Under the pieces are notes generated by a model. That model searched no databases. It saw only the letters and a list, made by a program, of their open reading frames with translations, and was not told where the DNA came from. Below, piece by piece: positions 10,913 to 21,888 of a DNA stretch of 37,421 nucleotides (position 1 is the stretch's first letter; every line of letters starts with the position of its first letter). The stretch is from Gammaproteobacteria bacterium. Lineage in GTDB: Bacteria; Pseudomonadota; Gammaproteobacteria; PS1; Pseudothioglobaceae. The stretch is from NCBI GenBank assembly GCA_008080915.1, contig VMDI01000010.1:1-37421 (forward strand), written 5' to 3'. The position numbers and the translations under genes are program-made.

Positions 10913-12192
10913 ATGAAGTTTGTTTCAAGACCCTAGACCAAAAAGATCCTTGGTCTATCAAAACTTATGAAAAAAATGGCGGTTACAAGATATGGAAAAA
11001 GATCTTGGCTGGTAAGTTATCTGCAGATGAAATTATTGAAGAATTAAAGGCGTCTGGTCTTCGTGGAAGAGGTGGAGCAGGTTTTCCTACTGGGCTTAAG
11101 TGGAGTTTTATGCCACGGAATGCCGATATCCAAAAATATGTTGTTTGTAACTCAGATGAGGGCGAACCAGGAACCTGTAAGGATCGCGATATATTAAGAT
11201 TTAATCCCCATGCATTGATTGAAGGTATGGCTATTGGCGGTTTTGTTATGGGAGCTACTGTAGGATACAACTACATGCGTGGCGAGTTCATGGAGCCATA
11301 TTATCGATTTGAAGGTGCGCTTAAAGAGGCTTATAAAGCAGGTCTTCTTGGAAAAAATATTCTGAAATCTAAGGTCAGTTTTGATTTGCATTCTCATCTT
11401 GGCTCGGGAGCGTATGTTTGCGGAGAAGAAACAGCTCTTCTTGAGTCCCTTGAGGGTAAGAAAGGTCAGCCGAGGTTTAAGCCTCCTTTCCCAGCAAATG
11501 TAGGTCTATATGGTAAACCAACTACAATCAACAATACAGAAACCTTTGCCTCTGTCCCAGAAATTCTATCAAGAGGAGGGAAGTGGTTTGCGGATCTTGG
11601 CGTAGAAAATTCAGGAGGGTGTAAGTTATTTTCGGTAACGGGCCATGTTCAAAAGCCAGGTAATTTTGAAGTACCGATGGGCACATCTTTTAAAGATTTA
11701 CTAAAAATGGCTGGCGGTTTAAGAAAGGGCAGAAAACTAAAGGCTGTCATCCCTGGCGGTTCATCAACCCCGGTTCTTCCAGCTGATATAGCTATGAAGA
11801 TGAACATGGACTACGACAGCATTGCCAAAGCTGGATCTATGCTTGGTGCTGGATCTGTGATTGTGATGGATGATTCGACTTGTATGGTTAAAACACTAAC
11901 CAATCTTGCTCATTTCTATTACGATGAATCATGTGGTCAGTGCACTCCATGTAGAGAGGGAACGGGGTGGATGTATCGAGTTTTAAAAAGAATTGAAAAT
12001 GGCCAAGGTGAAATGAAAGACATTGATTTATTGATGGGCGTTCAGGAAAAAATCATGGGCAATACTATTTGTGCTCTTGGTGATGCAGCTGCCATGCCTG
12101 TAGAAAGTTTCTTGAGGCACTTCAGAGAAGAATTTGAATACTTTATCAAACATGGTGAAAGTATTGTTCATAGAAAACCGGTCAAAGTATAG
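10909..12192 (+). CDS. nuoF: NADH-quinone oxidoreductase subunit F
   Basis: NuoF (51-kDa subunit) binds NADH and FMN and holds [4Fe-4S] cluster N3. Visible sites are the nucleotide loop [10 protein letters not shown] at residues 53-62, the [19 protein letters not shown] segment, and cluster ligands C342, C345, C348 ([11 protein letters not shown]) plus C388. The 427-residue length is normal. The ATG overlaps the nuoE stop and a clear ribosome site (GGAGG) precedes it. Confidence 0.98.
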   Translation: MNEVCFKTLDQKDPWSIKTYEKNGGYKIWKKILAGKLSADEIIEELKASGLRGRGGAGFPTGLKWSFMPRNADIQKYVVCNSDEGEPGTCKDRDILRFNPHALIEGMAIGGFVMGATVGYNYMRGEFMEPYYRFEGALKEAYKAGLLGKNILKSKVSFDLHSHLGSGAYVCGEETALLESLEGKKGQPRFKPPFPANVGLYGKPTTINNTETFASVPEILSRGGKWFADLGVENSGGCKLFSVTGHVQKPGNFEVPMGTSFKDLLKMAGGLRKGRKLKAVIPGGSSTPVLPADIAMKMNMDYDSIAKAGSMLGAGSVIVMDDSTCMVKTLTNLAHFYYDESCGQCTPCREGTGWMYRVLKRIENGQGEMKDIDLLMGVQEKIMGNTICALGDAAAMPVESFLRHFREEFEYFIKHGESIVHRKPVKV

Positions 12193-12194
12193 TA

Positions 12195-14435
12195 ATGATT
12201 GAAATTGAAATTGACGGCAAAAAAATAAAGGCTGAGCAGGGTGAAATGCTTATTTCTGTCACTGACAGGGAAGGTATTAGTGTCCCAAGATTTTGCTATC
12301 ATAAAAAGTTATCTGTTGCTGCATCATGCAGAATGTGCCTAGTTGATGTTGAAGGGGCTCCAAAACCTCAAACTGCTTGCTCAACACCTGCAGCTGATGG
12401 CATGAAAATTCATACCAATAATGAAAAAGCCAAAGCATCTCAAAAAGCTGTCATGGAGTTTTTGTTAATCAACCATCCACTTGATTGTCCAATTTGTGAC
12501 CAGGGTGGTGAGTGTGAACTTCAAGATGTTGCCATGAGTTATGGTTCAGATGTTTCTTCTTTTAATGAAGGTAAAAGAATTATTAATGATAAAGGAATCG
12601 GACCCCTCATTCATACAGATATGACTCGTTGTATTCATTGCACGAGATGTGTAAGGTTTGGTCAGGAAGTTGCCGGAATAATGGAAATGGGAGGAACTGG
12701 CAGAGGAGATGCGCTCAAGATTGAGCCTTTTCTCGAGGAAGGAATCACCTCTGAACTTTCTGGAAACATGATTGATGTCTGTCCAGTGGGTGCATTAACA
12801 TCAAAACCTTTTAGGTATGAATTAAGATCCTGGCAGATGAATGCAGTTAAGAATATTGCTAGACATGATTTGCTTGGTTCGAATATTTATTCCCAGACAT
12901 ATAAAGGGAAAGTAAAACGTGTCGTTGCTGGTGATAATGACGATGTGAATGAGACGTGGATCTCAGACAGAGATAGATTTTCTTACGAAGGTATCAATAG
13001 CTCCAATAGGTTACTTTCTCCAAGAATCAAGGTGGAAGGTCAATGGCAGGATGCATCATGGGATGTTGCACTTGATTTTGCGATTAGAGGCCTAAGAGGA
13101 AATGTTTTAAAGAATAATCAACCTAATCAATTGGGCGCACTTGCCTCTTCAAATGCAACACTTGAGGAATATTTTTTGTTGCAAAAGATCATGAGAGAAT
13201 TAGGTTCAGAGAATATTGACTTTAGACTCTCAGAGGTTAATACCAAAGATCAATTAAATTTAAATTCAAATATTAAGATTGCGGAAATTGAAAAAGCAGA
13301 TTTAGTATTAATTGTAGGCTCCAATCCAAGACTTGAGCAGCCAATGATTAATCATCGTATCAGGAAAGCAAGTAATAATAAGGCTAAAGTATTTAGTATT
13401 AACTCCAAGAGTTTTGACTTTAATTATCAAATTAATCAAAACTTAATAAGCCCTTCCAAAGTCCCGAATATGCTGGCATCAATCCTTAGGGAAGCTAAAG
13501 TTAAATCTTCAAATCTATCTTCTTTAACTGATGCGCAGAATACAGATGAGACTTTGGAAATTGCTAATGCAATTAAAAACTCAACCAACCCATTAATTGT
13601 TATTGGTGAACACTACAAAAATACTAAAAACTGGTCTTCAATTGTCTCACTAATTAACCTGCTAGCAAAAGATACTGATGCGGGAATCCTAAATATTTCA
13701 GGAACTGGAAATTACTTCGGTGCAATATTAGCTGAATTTTTACCTGGAGAAGGTGGTCTAGATGCTAACACCATGATTGATAAACAGCTTCCTGCCTATA
13801 TGCTATTTGATGTTTATCCAAGTTACGATAGTCACAATGCTGAAAATTTTGTTAATTCACTAAAGAGTGAAAAGTCATTTGTAATCTCATTTAATAGTTT
13901 CCAGGATGATTTAGTTGAGCAATATTCCAATGTTATATTGCCTATTGCTTCATTCTATGAAACGTCAGGTTCTCATGTAAATTGTGAAAATAAAATACAG
14001 TCATTTGCTGCTGCAGTTAAGAGCCCTGGAGAATCAAAGCCAGGCTGGAAGGTGTTAAAAGTCTTTGCTGATTTACTTGAGTTGCAAGGTTTCCATTACA
14101 CAGATTCAACTCAAGTTACCAATGAAGTTGGATTCCAATCTGCAAAATCAAACAAAGCTGATAAAGAAATTAAAATTCCTAAATCTAATAGCCTAGAAGT
14201 TATCTGGCAGTCTTCTCCTTATATTATTGACCCTGTCTTAAGAAATGCAGAGGCATTACAAAATACAAATATTGGCAAAATGAATATTGCATTTATGAAT
14301 TCCAAGACAGCCAAAAAATTGAAATTAAATGACAAAAGTGTTTATCTAAATATTCCTGTCTCTATCACTGATGATGTGAGCGATAGTTGTGTCATTATCC
14401 AAACCAATCAATCCACAATGAAGAGGTCCGCGTAA
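12195..14435 (+). CDS. nuoG: NADH-quinone oxidoreductase subunit G
   Basis: NuoG (75-kDa subunit) carries the Fe-S chain between FMN and quinone. Ligands for the [2Fe-2S] cluster N1b are C34, C45, C48, C62; for the His-ligated [4Fe-4S] N5, H94, C98, C101, C107; a further [4Fe-4S] set begins RCIHCTRC at C146, C149, C152 and ends in CPVGAL. A molybdopterin-oxidoreductase-like domain without visible cofactor residues follows. After CPVGAL there is no C-x2-C-x3-C motif, so the extra cluster N7 of E. coli NuoG is absent. At 746 residues it is shorter than E. coli NuoG (about 908). Its stop overlaps the nuoH ATG as TAATG. Confidence 0.97.
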   Translation: MIEIEIDGKKIKAEQGEMLISVTDREGISVPRFCYHKKLSVAASCRMCLVDVEGAPKPQTACSTPAADGMKIHTNNEKAKASQKAVMEFLLINHPLDCPICDQGGECELQDVAMSYGSDVSSFNEGKRIINDKGIGPLIHTDMTRCIHCTRCVRFGQEVAGIMEMGGTGRGDALKIEPFLEEGITSELSGNMIDVCPVGALTSKPFRYELRSWQMNAVKNIARHDLLGSNIYSQTYKGKVKRVVAGDNDDVNETWISDRDRFSYEGINSSNRLLSPRIKVEGQWQDASWDVALDFAIRGLRGNVLKNNQPNQLGALASSNATLEEYFLLQKIMRELGSENIDFRLSEVNTKDQLNLNSNIKIAEIEKADLVLIVGSNPRLEQPMINHRIRKASNNKAKVFSINSKSFDFNYQINQNLISPSKVPNMLASILREAKVKSSNLSSLTDAQNTDETLEIANAIKNSTNPLIVIGEHYKNTKNWSSIVSLINLLAKDTDAGILNISGTGNYFGAILAEFLPGEGGLDANTMIDKQLPAYMLFDVYPSYDSHNAENFVNSLKSEKSFVISFNSFQDDLVEQYSNVILPIASFYETSGSHVNCENKIQSFAAAVKSPGESKPGWKVLKVFADLLELQGFHYTDSTQVTNEVGFQSAKSNKADKEIKIPKSNSLEVIWQSSPYIIDPVLRNAEALQNTNIGKMNIAFMNSKTAKKLKLNDKSVYLNIPVSITDDVSDSCVIIQTNQSTMKRSA

Positions 14436-15508
14436 TGGGTTTTTGGAATGCAATCACCAATTTTATTACACAGACCATTCCTTGGTTTGACGGAATACTT
14501 GCATCCATAATTATTATCTTAATCAAAGCTTTTGCATTAATCATTCCATTGATGTTAATGGTTGCATATTTCACATATGCTGAGAGAAAGGTCATTGGAT
14601 ATATGCAACTTAGACTTGGGCCTAACAGAGTAGGGCCAAAAGGTTGGCTTCAGCCAATTGCTGATGCTGTGAAGTTGATGTTTAAAGAGATTATTTTCCC
14701 AACAAAAGCAGATGTTTATCTCTATTTACTTGCTCCAGTTCTAGCTATTGCCCCTGCAATTGCTGTATGGGCAGTTATCCCATTAGATGCTGATCTCTAT
14801 ATTGCCAATCTTGATGTCAGTCTTCTATACATTCTTGCTGTTGGATCGATAGGAGTATATGGAATTATATTGGCAGGGTGGGCATCCAACTCAAAGTATC
14901 CACTTCTTGGAGCTCTAAGAAGTGCATCACTTCTTGTTTCTTATGAAATTGTTATCGGTTTTGCTCTGGTTACAGTTGTGATGATTGCTGGAAGTGTGAA
15001 TCTTAATGCGATAGTTGAAGCTCAGAAAGGAAGCATTCTTCATTGGTATTGGATACCTCTTTTCCCAATGATGATCATATTTTTTATTTCTGCCCTGGTT
15101 GAAACTAATAGAGCTCCATTTGATGTCGTTGAGGGTGAATCAGAAATTGTTGGTGGAACACATGTGGAATATTCTGGAATGACTTTCGCTGTATTTTTTC
15201 TAGCAGAATATGCCAATATGATTTTGATGGCTATACTCGCGGTTATTATGTTCTTCGGTGGTTGGCATTCACCATTTGAAGGTGTGCCATATATTGGTGA
15301 GTTTTTCTCTTGGGTTCCTGGACTTGTTTGGGTTTTGGCAAAAGCAACTTTCTTTATGTTTGCATACCTTTGGGTTAGAGCAACATTTCCAAGGTTTAGA
15401 TATGACCAAATCATGAGATTATCTTGGAAGGTATTTCTGCCATTTACGATTGCCTGGATATTTGTTGTCGCATTAATGACCCAACTTAAGATTGGACCTT
15501 GGTTTTAG
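14435..15508 (+). CDS. nuoH: NADH-quinone oxidoreductase subunit H
   Basis: NuoH (ND1) is the membrane subunit that forms the quinone channel entrance. The conserved [20 protein letters not shown] segment and the acidic loop [19 protein letters not shown] are intact, among about eight hydrophobic helices. The ORF track begins at 14387 inside nuoG, but ATG 14435, which overlaps the nuoG stop by one base, gives a normal 357-residue protein beginning MGFWNAI. Confidence 0.97.
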   Translation: MGFWNAITNFITQTIPWFDGILASIIIILIKAFALIIPLMLMVAYFTYAERKVIGYMQLRLGPNRVGPKGWLQPIADAVKLMFKEIIFPTKADVYLYLLAPVLAIAPAIAVWAVIPLDADLYIANLDVSLLYILAVGSIGVYGIILAGWASNSKYPLLGALRSASLLVSYEIVIGFALVTVVMIAGSVNLNAIVEAQKGSILHWYWIPLFPMMIIFFISALVETNRAPFDVVEGESEIVGGTHVEYSGMTFAVFFLAEYANMILMAILAVIMFFGGWHSPFEGVPYIGEFFSWVPGLVWVLAKATFFMFAYLWVRATFPRFRYDQIMRLSWKVFLPFTIAWIFVVALMTQLKIGPWF

Positions 15509-15510
15509 AA

Positions 15511-16002
15511 ATGATTGATAAGTTAAAAAATATATTTAAAGTATTCTCACTCAGTGAGTTAAGAGGGGGTTTGAACATTACCGCCCATGAATTAGTGAAT
15601 AAAAAAATCACTGTTCAGTATCCTGAGGAAAAAACACCAATTTCACCAAGATTTAGAGGGCTTCATGCACTAAGAAGGTATCCGAATGGTGAAGAAAGAT
15701 GTATTGCTTGTAAATTGTGTGAGGCGGTATGTCCAGCTAATGCCATTACCATTGAATCAGAAATGAGAGATGATGGAACAAGAAGAACCACACAATATGA
15801 TATTGATTTGTTTAAATGTATTTTCTGTGGATTTTGCGAGGAAGCATGCCCAGTGGATGCAATTGTTGAAACCCAGATCTATGACTATGCCTTTGAGTCA
15901 AGAGAGGGAAGCATAATCACTAAAGAGCGTCTGCTTGAAGTCGGTGAAAAGAATGAGCAAATGATTAATAAGGCGAAATTAGAAGATTCAAAATACAAGT
16001 AG
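15511..16002 (+). CDS. nuoI: NADH-quinone oxidoreductase subunit I
   Basis: NuoI carries the two [4Fe-4S] clusters N6a and N6b that lead electrons to N2. Both motifs are complete: C64, C67, C70, C74 ([11 protein letters not shown]) and C103, C106, C109, C113 ([11 protein letters not shown]). ATG at 15511, just after the nuoH stop, gives 163 residues; the track's TTG at 15499 lies inside nuoH and is less likely. No strong ribosome site is seen, so translation may rely on coupling. Confidence 0.97.
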   Translation: MIDKLKNIFKVFSLSELRGGLNITAHELVNKKITVQYPEEKTPISPRFRGLHALRRYPNGEERCIACKLCEAVCPANAITIESEMRDDGTRRTTQYDIDLFKCIFCGFCEEACPVDAIVETQIYDYAFESREGSIITKERLLEVGEKNEQMINKAKLEDSKYK

Positions 16003-16006
16003 TTTT

Positions 16007-16624
16007 ATGACATCAGCGCAAATTCTTTTTTATACCTTTTCGTTCTTTCTCGTTGCAAGTTCACTAATTATGATCTTTGCAAAGAATGCAGCCAAAGCGG
16101 TATTATTTTTGGTCTTAGCCTTTTTCTCTGTTGCTGGACTTTGGATTCTTTTAGAGGCAGAGTTTTTAGCTATTACCTTGATATTGGTATACGTAGGCGC
16201 GGTGATGGTTTTGTTCTTATTTGTTATCAAAATGTTGAATATTGATAAATCCACCTTAAGAGCAAAATTTGCGGGTTATTTGCCACTTGGCCTCATTGTT
16301 GCTGCCATCATTGTTGCCGAGATGACGATGGTTCTTGGTCATGAACAGTTTGGTCTAAATATTTATCCTGCCCCAGAAAAGGCAAGTGCTGATTACAGTA
16401 ATATTACTATTCTTGCACTTCAGTTATACACTGATTATGTATACCCATTCGAGTTGGCTGCTGTTCTTCTTCTAATAGCAATAATAGCTGCTATTGCTCT
16501 AGTTCATAGACCAGAACAAAACAGGAAGAAGCAAGATATTTCTGAGCAAGTTAGTGTCAGGGCCAAAGATCGATTAAGAATAGTCTCGATAGCAAAAAAT
16601 AACAAGGAAGTTAATAATGATTAG
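16007..16624 (+). CDS. nuoJ: NADH-quinone oxidoreductase subunit J
   Basis: NuoJ (ND6) is a five-helix membrane subunit whose third helix carries the flexible conserved segment; here [17 protein letters not shown] matches that region. The 205-residue product ends in a hydrophilic, lysine-rich tail of roughly 35 residues. It starts 4 nt after nuoI and its end overlaps the nuoK start by 8 nt. Confidence 0.95.
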   Translation: MTSAQILFYTFSFFLVASSLIMIFAKNAAKAVLFLVLAFFSVAGLWILLEAEFLAITLILVYVGAVMVLFLFVIKMLNIDKSTLRAKFAGYLPLGLIVAAIIVAEMTMVLGHEQFGLNIYPAPEKASADYSNITILALQLYTDYVYPFELAAVLLLIAIIAAIALVHRPEQNRKKQDISEQVSVRAKDRLRIVSIAKNNKEVNND

Positions 16625-16922
16625 TTTGAGCGATTACTTAATACTTAGTAGCATCATTTTTTGCATTGGGCTTGTTGGCATATTCATTAATAGAAAAAAC
16701 ATTATTACTCTTCTTATGTGTGTCGAATTAATTTTGGCCGCAGTTAATACAAACTTCATTGCCTTCTCGCATTTTCTTGGTAATGAAGCGGGTCAGATTT
16801 TTGTATTTTTTATCCTAACTGTTGCAGCTGCTGAAGTTGCTATTGGTCTTGCAATTTTGACATTAATGTTTAGAAATAGAGGTTCTATCGATATCGATAT
16901 TACTTCCTCATTGAAAGGTTAG
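16617..16922 (+). CDS. nuoK: NADH-quinone oxidoreductase subunit K
   Basis: NuoK (ND4L) is a three-helix membrane subunit with two buried glutamates in the proton path; they are visible in [13 protein letters not shown] and in [12 protein letters not shown]. The 101-residue length matches the family exactly. The ATG lies within the last codons of nuoJ. Confidence 0.97.
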   Translation: MISLSDYLILSSIIFCIGLVGIFINRKNIITLLMCVELILAAVNTNFIAFSHFLGNEAGQIFVFFILTVAAAEVAIGLAILTLMFRNRGSIDIDITSSLKG

Positions 16923-16928
16923 TTATAG

Positions 16929-18899
16929 ATGAAATTACTTTATTTAACTATTGTTCTAGCGCCGTTAATTGGATCAATATTTGCAGGTTTCTTAGGTAAT
17001 GTTCTTGGAAGAAAAGCAACTCACAGTATTACCATTCTTGGGGTTTTGATTTCTACGGTTCTTTCACTCTATGCTTTCAATTACCATGTTCTAGAGGGAA
17101 ATTCTGCCTTTAATCAAAATATTTATACTTGGCTTGCTTTTGGTGACTTAAGTATAAGTGTTGGATTCCTAGTTGATAATCTCACCGCGGTAATGTTGGT
17201 AGTTGTCTCCTTCGTTTCATTGATGGTTCACATATATACGATCGGATATATGCATGATGATGATGGTTATACAAAATTCTTTAGCTACATCTCATTGTTC
17301 ACATTCGCCATGTTTATGTTAGTTATGTCAAATAACTTTATGCAGCTATTCTTTGGCTGGGAGGCAGTTGGACTGGTCTCTTACCTTCTAATTGGTTTCT
17401 GGCACCACAAAGAGTCTGCGGTTGAAGCAAATTTAAAAGCCTTTCTTGTAAATCGTGTCGGAGATTTGGGTTTTCTCTTAGGTATTGCTTTGGTTCTGAT
17501 GTATTTCAACACATTGGATTATGCGCAAGTTTTCAATAATGTAAACAATATAACAGGTATCACAATTGTCGATGATTGGTCTTTGATCACCACCATCTGT
17601 ATTCTTTTATTTATTGGTGCAATGGGTAAGTCAGCCCAAGTTCCGCTTCATGTCTGGTTGCCTGGCTCAATGGAAGGACCAACGCCTATCTCAGCATTAA
17701 TCCATGCTGCGACTATGGTGACAGCAGGAATTTTCATGGTCTCTAGAATGTCACCATTATTTGAGTTGAGTGAGACTGCACTTACGTTTGTGATGATTAT
17801 TGGCGCAATCACTGCACTTTTTATGGGTCTACTGGGTATCGTACAAAACGATATCAAAAGAGTGGTGGCATATTCAACACTTTCACAACTGGGTTATATG
17901 ACAGTAGCCCTGGGTGTTAGCGCATATTCTGTTGCAATTTTTCATCTAATGACACATGCATTTTTCAAGGCACTTCTGTTTCTTGCTGCTGGTTCTGTTA
18001 TCGTTGCCATGCATCATGAACAGGACATCAGAAAAATGGGTGGACTTAAATCAAAAATGCCGATTACTTATTGGACCTCTCTAATAGGTTCTTTGGCTTT
18101 GATAGGCTTTCCAGGGTTTGCAGGCTTTTATTCAAAAGACATGATAATAGAGGCAGTGCATTATTCTCAACTTCCATATGCGGATTGGGTTTATTTTGCT
18201 GTAATTGCTGGCGTCTTTATTACCGCTTTCTATTCTTTCAGAATGTTCTTTATGGTTTTTCATGGTGAAAGTAGAGTTGATAAACACACTGAATCACACC
18301 TTCATGAGTCACCTTGGTCTATTACCATTCCACTAATTGCATTGGCTATACCATCTGCATTTATTGGTTTTTATACTATTGAACCAATGTTGTTTACTGG
18401 CTGGTTAGAATCAGCAATCTCGATTGGCCCATCTCATACTTCTATGGAAATCCTGAAAAGCCATTTCATCAGTGCATTGGAATTAATTTCCCATTCAATA
18501 GTAACTTGGCCATTCTGGATGATGATTTTAGGAGTGATAACTGCCTGGATATTCTCACTGTATAGAACAGAGTGGGCTGATTGGATTAAGAATAAATTTA
18601 AAGGAATAAACTACATTCTTGAATCACTATATGGTTTTGATCGATTCAATGAGATTTTCTTTGTCAATGGATTCAAAAGACTTGGTGAATTCTTCTGGAA
18701 GGTAACAGATGCAGGATTAATCGATAAAACTTTGGTTAATGGAAGTGCTAAGTTGGCAGGTTTTTTTGGAAGTCTTATACGTCCAATACAAACTGGTTTT
18801 GTATACCACTATGCATTCTTCATGATTTTAAGTTTGTTATTTATTTTGACTTGGGTTTTATATTCAGGAGAAAACCCTTTATTAGGATTACCTTTCTAA
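16929..18899 (+). CDS. nuoL: NADH-quinone oxidoreductase subunit L
   Basis: NuoL (ND5) is the distal antiporter-like proton-pumping subunit with the long lateral helix at its C-terminus. The 656 residues include the conserved FFGWEAVGLVSYLLIGFW stretch with its key glutamate, the GKSAQVPLHVWLPGSMEGPTP proton-channel segment, and DIKRVVAYSTLSQLGYM. Length is slightly above the E. coli protein (613). It begins 6 nt after nuoK. Confidence 0.98.
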   Translation: MKLLYLTIVLAPLIGSIFAGFLGNVLGRKATHSITILGVLISTVLSLYAFNYHVLEGNSAFNQNIYTWLAFGDLSISVGFLVDNLTAVMLVVVSFVSLMVHIYTIGYMHDDDGYTKFFSYISLFTFAMFMLVMSNNFMQLFFGWEAVGLVSYLLIGFWHHKESAVEANLKAFLVNRVGDLGFLLGIALVLMYFNTLDYAQVFNNVNNITGITIVDDWSLITTICILLFIGAMGKSAQVPLHVWLPGSMEGPTPISALIHAATMVTAGIFMVSRMSPLFELSETALTFVMIIGAITALFMGLLGIVQNDIKRVVAYSTLSQLGYMTVALGVSAYSVAIFHLMTHAFFKALLFLAAGSVIVAMHHEQDIRKMGGLKSKMPITYWTSLIGSLALIGFPGFAGFYSKDMIIEAVHYSQLPYADWVYFAVIAGVFITAFYSFRMFFMVFHGESRVDKHTESHLHESPWSITIPLIALAIPSAFIGFYTIEPMLFTGWLESAISIGPSHTSMEILKSHFISALELISHSIVTWPFWMMILGVITAWIFSLYRTEWADWIKNKFKGINYILESLYGFDRFNEIFFVNGFKRLGEFFWKVTDAGLIDKTLVNGSAKLAGFFGSLIRPIQTGFVYHYAFFMILSLLFILTWVLYSGENPLLGLPF

Positions 18900-18900
18900 A

Positions 18901-20409
18901 ATGGAACAAGTGTTGTTAAGTTTATTAGTATGGATGCCAATTTTAGGAGGTTTCGCAACCCTTATTGTTGGCAATGAAAGAGCATTGTCTGCGAAGTGGG
19001 TTGCATTGTCTTTATCGGTCATCGTATTTATCCTATCTCTTGGTCTTTACACAGGGTTTGATAACACAACTCATTTGATGCAATTTGTTGAAAAGTCTAG
19101 TTGGATCTCACAGTTTAATATCAATTATCATCTGGGAGTTGATGGCATATCAATGCCTCTAATTATTCTTACTACTTTCTCAACTATTCTGGTTATTATT
19201 GCTGGTTGGGAGGTTATTCAAAACAAACCTGCTCATTACATGGCGGCCTTCCTAATGATGGAGGGGCTTATTATTGGAGTATTTTCAGCATTAGACGCCA
19301 TGTTATTTTATGTTTTCTGGGAAGCGTCCCTAATACCAATGCTTCTTATCATTGGCATTTGGGGCGGTGATAACAGGATCTATGCCTCTATTAAGTTTTT
19401 TCTATACACTTTCCTTGGATCGGTTTTTATGCTGGTATCACTGATTTACATGTACAACATAGGCGGTTCGTTCGGAATTATAGACATGCATGCTCTTAGT
19501 TTAACTATGACCGAACAGTCATGGATTTTCTGGGCATTTTTCTTGGCTTTTGCAGTCAAAGTGCCTATGTTTCCTGTTCATACTTGGCTACCGGATGCTC
19601 ATGTTCAGGCACCTACAGGAGGTTCAGTAATTCTTGCTGCAATTATGCTTAAGATGGGCGGGTATGGATTTTTTAGGTTCTCATTGCCCATTACGCCAGA
19701 CGCATCTCTTAATTTCTCTGATATTGTGATTATTATCTCTTTAATTGCAATTGTATATATTGGATTCGTTGCATTGGTTCAAAGGGATATGAAAAAACTC
19801 ATTGCATATTCTTCGATATCTCACATGGGTTTTGTTACCTTAGGACTTTTTGCATTATTTCTGGCGGTTAAAAATAGTTATGAGGGCGCATTACTTGGAT
19901 TGGAAGGTGCAATGGTGCAAATGATATCTCATGGTTTTATTTCTGCAGCAATGTTCTTAGTGGTTGGAGTCTTATACGATCGACTTCATTCAAGAGAAAT
20001 TTCTACTTATGGCGGGGTTATAAACTCGATGCCAAGGTTTACAGGGTTTGCAGTTCTATTTGCTATGGCTAATGCTGGCCTTCCTGCTACATCAGGATTT
20101 GTAGGTGAGTTTATGGTGATTCTTGGCGCAATGCAGGCAAATTTCTGGATCTCAATGCTTGCTGCCACAACCCTTATTCTAGGTGCTGCATATACTCTTT
20201 GGATGGTAAAGAGGGTTTTTTGGGGTCCTATTCATAATGATGCTGTTAAATCTCTAAATGACATCAATTCAAGAGAGTTTTTAATTCTTGGAGTTTTAGC
20301 ATTGGCAGTCATTGCCATGGGTGTATACCCCCAACCGGTTATTGAAGTTATGAACAGCTCTATTGAGCATTTATTGAGTCAAGCACTTACCTCCAAACTG
20401 GCTATATGA
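18901..20409 (+). CDS. nuoM: NADH-quinone oxidoreductase subunit M
   Basis: NuoM (ND4) is an antiporter-like proton-pumping subunit in the middle of the membrane arm. The conserved glutamate is in FYVFWEASLIPMLLIIGIWG, and the lysine helix and channel segment AVKVPMFPVHTWLPDAHVQAP follow. The 502-residue length is normal. It starts 1 nt after the nuoL stop. Confidence 0.98.
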   Translation: MEQVLLSLLVWMPILGGFATLIVGNERALSAKWVALSLSVIVFILSLGLYTGFDNTTHLMQFVEKSSWISQFNINYHLGVDGISMPLIILTTFSTILVIIAGWEVIQNKPAHYMAAFLMMEGLIIGVFSALDAMLFYVFWEASLIPMLLIIGIWGGDNRIYASIKFFLYTFLGSVFMLVSLIYMYNIGGSFGIIDMHALSLTMTEQSWIFWAFFLAFAVKVPMFPVHTWLPDAHVQAPTGGSVILAAIMLKMGGYGFFRFSLPITPDASLNFSDIVIIISLIAIVYIGFVALVQRDMKKLIAYSSISHMGFVTLGLFALFLAVKNSYEGALLGLEGAMVQMISHGFISAAMFLVVGVLYDRLHSREISTYGGVINSMPRFTGFAVLFAMANAGLPATSGFVGEFMVILGAMQANFWISMLAATTLILGAAYTLWMVKRVFWGPIHNDAVKSLNDINSREFLILGVLALAVIAMGVYPQPVIEVMNSSIEHLLSQALTSKLAI

Positions 20410-20421
20410 TGGATTTAAAAG

Positions 20422-21888
20422 ATGAGTAACACTGCACAAAATTTATTTCAATTTGACACATCGACATTGGTATTTGCTTTACCTGAGATTTTTTTATTAT
20501 CTTCAATAGTTGTCATTTTATTGATTGATGTTTTTCTTAAAAAATCATTCAAAAATATTACTTATTATTTATCACAAATAGCTATTTTCATAACAGCATT
20601 ACTTTCATACAGTTTGATTGGAAATGGCGAACAAATTATCTTCTCTGGCTCATTTATCCATGATGACTTAGCGGCAATTTTTAAGGTAGCCATGATGGTT
20701 GCCTCTATTGTGGTTCTGGTTTATTCGCGGACGTATTTAAATATTCATAATTTATTTAAGGGCGAGTATTTTGTTTTGGTTCTTTTAGCTATTCTGGGAA
20801 TGATGGTGATGGTTTCCGGATATAGTTTGCTTACCCTATATCTTGGTTTAGAAATTCTATCATTGTCTTTATATACGCTAATTGCGATTGCAAGATCAAG
20901 AGCCAATGCTGTTGAGGCGGGTCTAAAGTACTTTGTACTAGGCGCTATCGCTTCAGGTCTATTGCTTTATGGTATGTCAATGATCTATGGTATCAATGGC
21001 TCACTTAATATTTCTGAAATTGCCCAGTTTGCATCAGGAGCCTCTTTACAATCTAGTCAACAGTTAATATTGAATTTTGGACTGGTATTTATTGTTATTG
21101 GTGTAGCTTTCAAATTAGGCGCTGTTCCATTTCATAATTGGGTTCCTGATGTTTACCAAGGCTCTCCAACTTCAGTTACCATGTTTCTTTCTAGCGTTCC
21201 GAAAATTGCCGCTGTTGCAATGTTAATCAGACTTTTGATAGAGGGCCTTGGTTCACTTCAGGATTATTGGTCAGACTTATTTATAGCTCTAGCAATTTTA
21301 TCGATTGGTGTTGGTTCATTGGTAGCTTTAATGCAAAGCAACATCAAAAGAATGCTTGCTTATTCAACAATTTCACATATTGGATTTATTTTGCTTGGGT
21401 TTGCAACAGGAACAATGACTGGATATGGGTCAGCAGTTTTCTATGTTTTTACATATGTTTTGATGAGTATTGCAGCATTTGGTGTAGTAATTCTTTTAAA
21501 CAACAAAGGCTTTGAGTCTGAATTGATATCTGATTTTAAAGGACTTAGTAAGAGATCTCCATGGTTTGCATTAATGATGCTAATTATTATGCTATCTATG
21601 GCTGGCATACCTCCATTTATAGGTTTTTATTCAAAATTCTTTATCCTTCAGCAAGTTGTGAATTCAGGGTTTATTGAACTGGCAATTATTGCTGTTATAT
21701 TTGCAGTTATTAGTGCCTATTATTACCTTCAGATTATTAAGTCTATGTATTTTGACGAATCTGATAATACTTCACCTATCTCTTCATCGATGGATACCCA
21801 ACTGGTTCTATCCATAAACGCAGTGTTAATTCTTGCAGTAGGGCTGTTTCCAAATTATTGGATGAATATAGCTTTATCTGTTTTCTAA
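20422..21888 (+). CDS. nuoN: NADH-quinone oxidoreductase subunit N
   Basis: NuoN (ND2) is the third antiporter-like subunit, next to NuoK. LYLGLEILSLSLYTLIA holds the conserved glutamate, and KLGAVPFHNWVPDVYQGSPT is the channel segment. The 488 residues match the family. It closes the operon; no terminator hairpin is visible and its last 15 nt overlap the convergent bioC. Confidence 0.97.
   Translation: MSNTAQNLFQFDTSTLVFALPEIFLLSSIVVILLIDVFLKKSFKNITYYLSQIAIFITALLSYSLIGNGEQIIFSGSFIHDDLAAIFKVAMMVASIVVLVYSRTYLNIHNLFKGEYFVLVLLAILGMMVMVSGYSLLTLYLGLEILSLSLYTLIAIARSRANAVEAGLKYFVLGAIASGLLLYGMSMIYGINGSLNISEIAQFASGASLQSSQQLILNFGLVFIVIGVAFKLGAVPFHNWVPDVYQGSPTSVTMFLSSVPKIAAVAMLIRLLIEGLGSLQDYWSDLFIALAILSIGVGSLVALMQSNIKRMLAYSTISHIGFILLGFATGTMTGYGSAVFYVFTYVLMSIAAFGVVILLNNKGFESELISDFKGLSKRSPWFALMMLIIMLSMAGIPPFIGFYSKFFILQQVVNSGFIELAIIAVIFAVISAYYYLQIIKSMYFDESDNTSPISSSMDTQLVLSINAVLILAVGLFPNYWMNIALSVF

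Noticed and set aside
14387-14434. N-terminal extension of NuoH given by the ORF track
   Set aside because: It lies wholly inside nuoG in another frame and is not part of the NuoH family; ATG 14435 fits better.
15040-15414. 124-aa minus-strand ORF inside nuoH
   Set aside because: Antisense shadow of a conserved gene; its composition mirrors the complement of membrane-helix codons.
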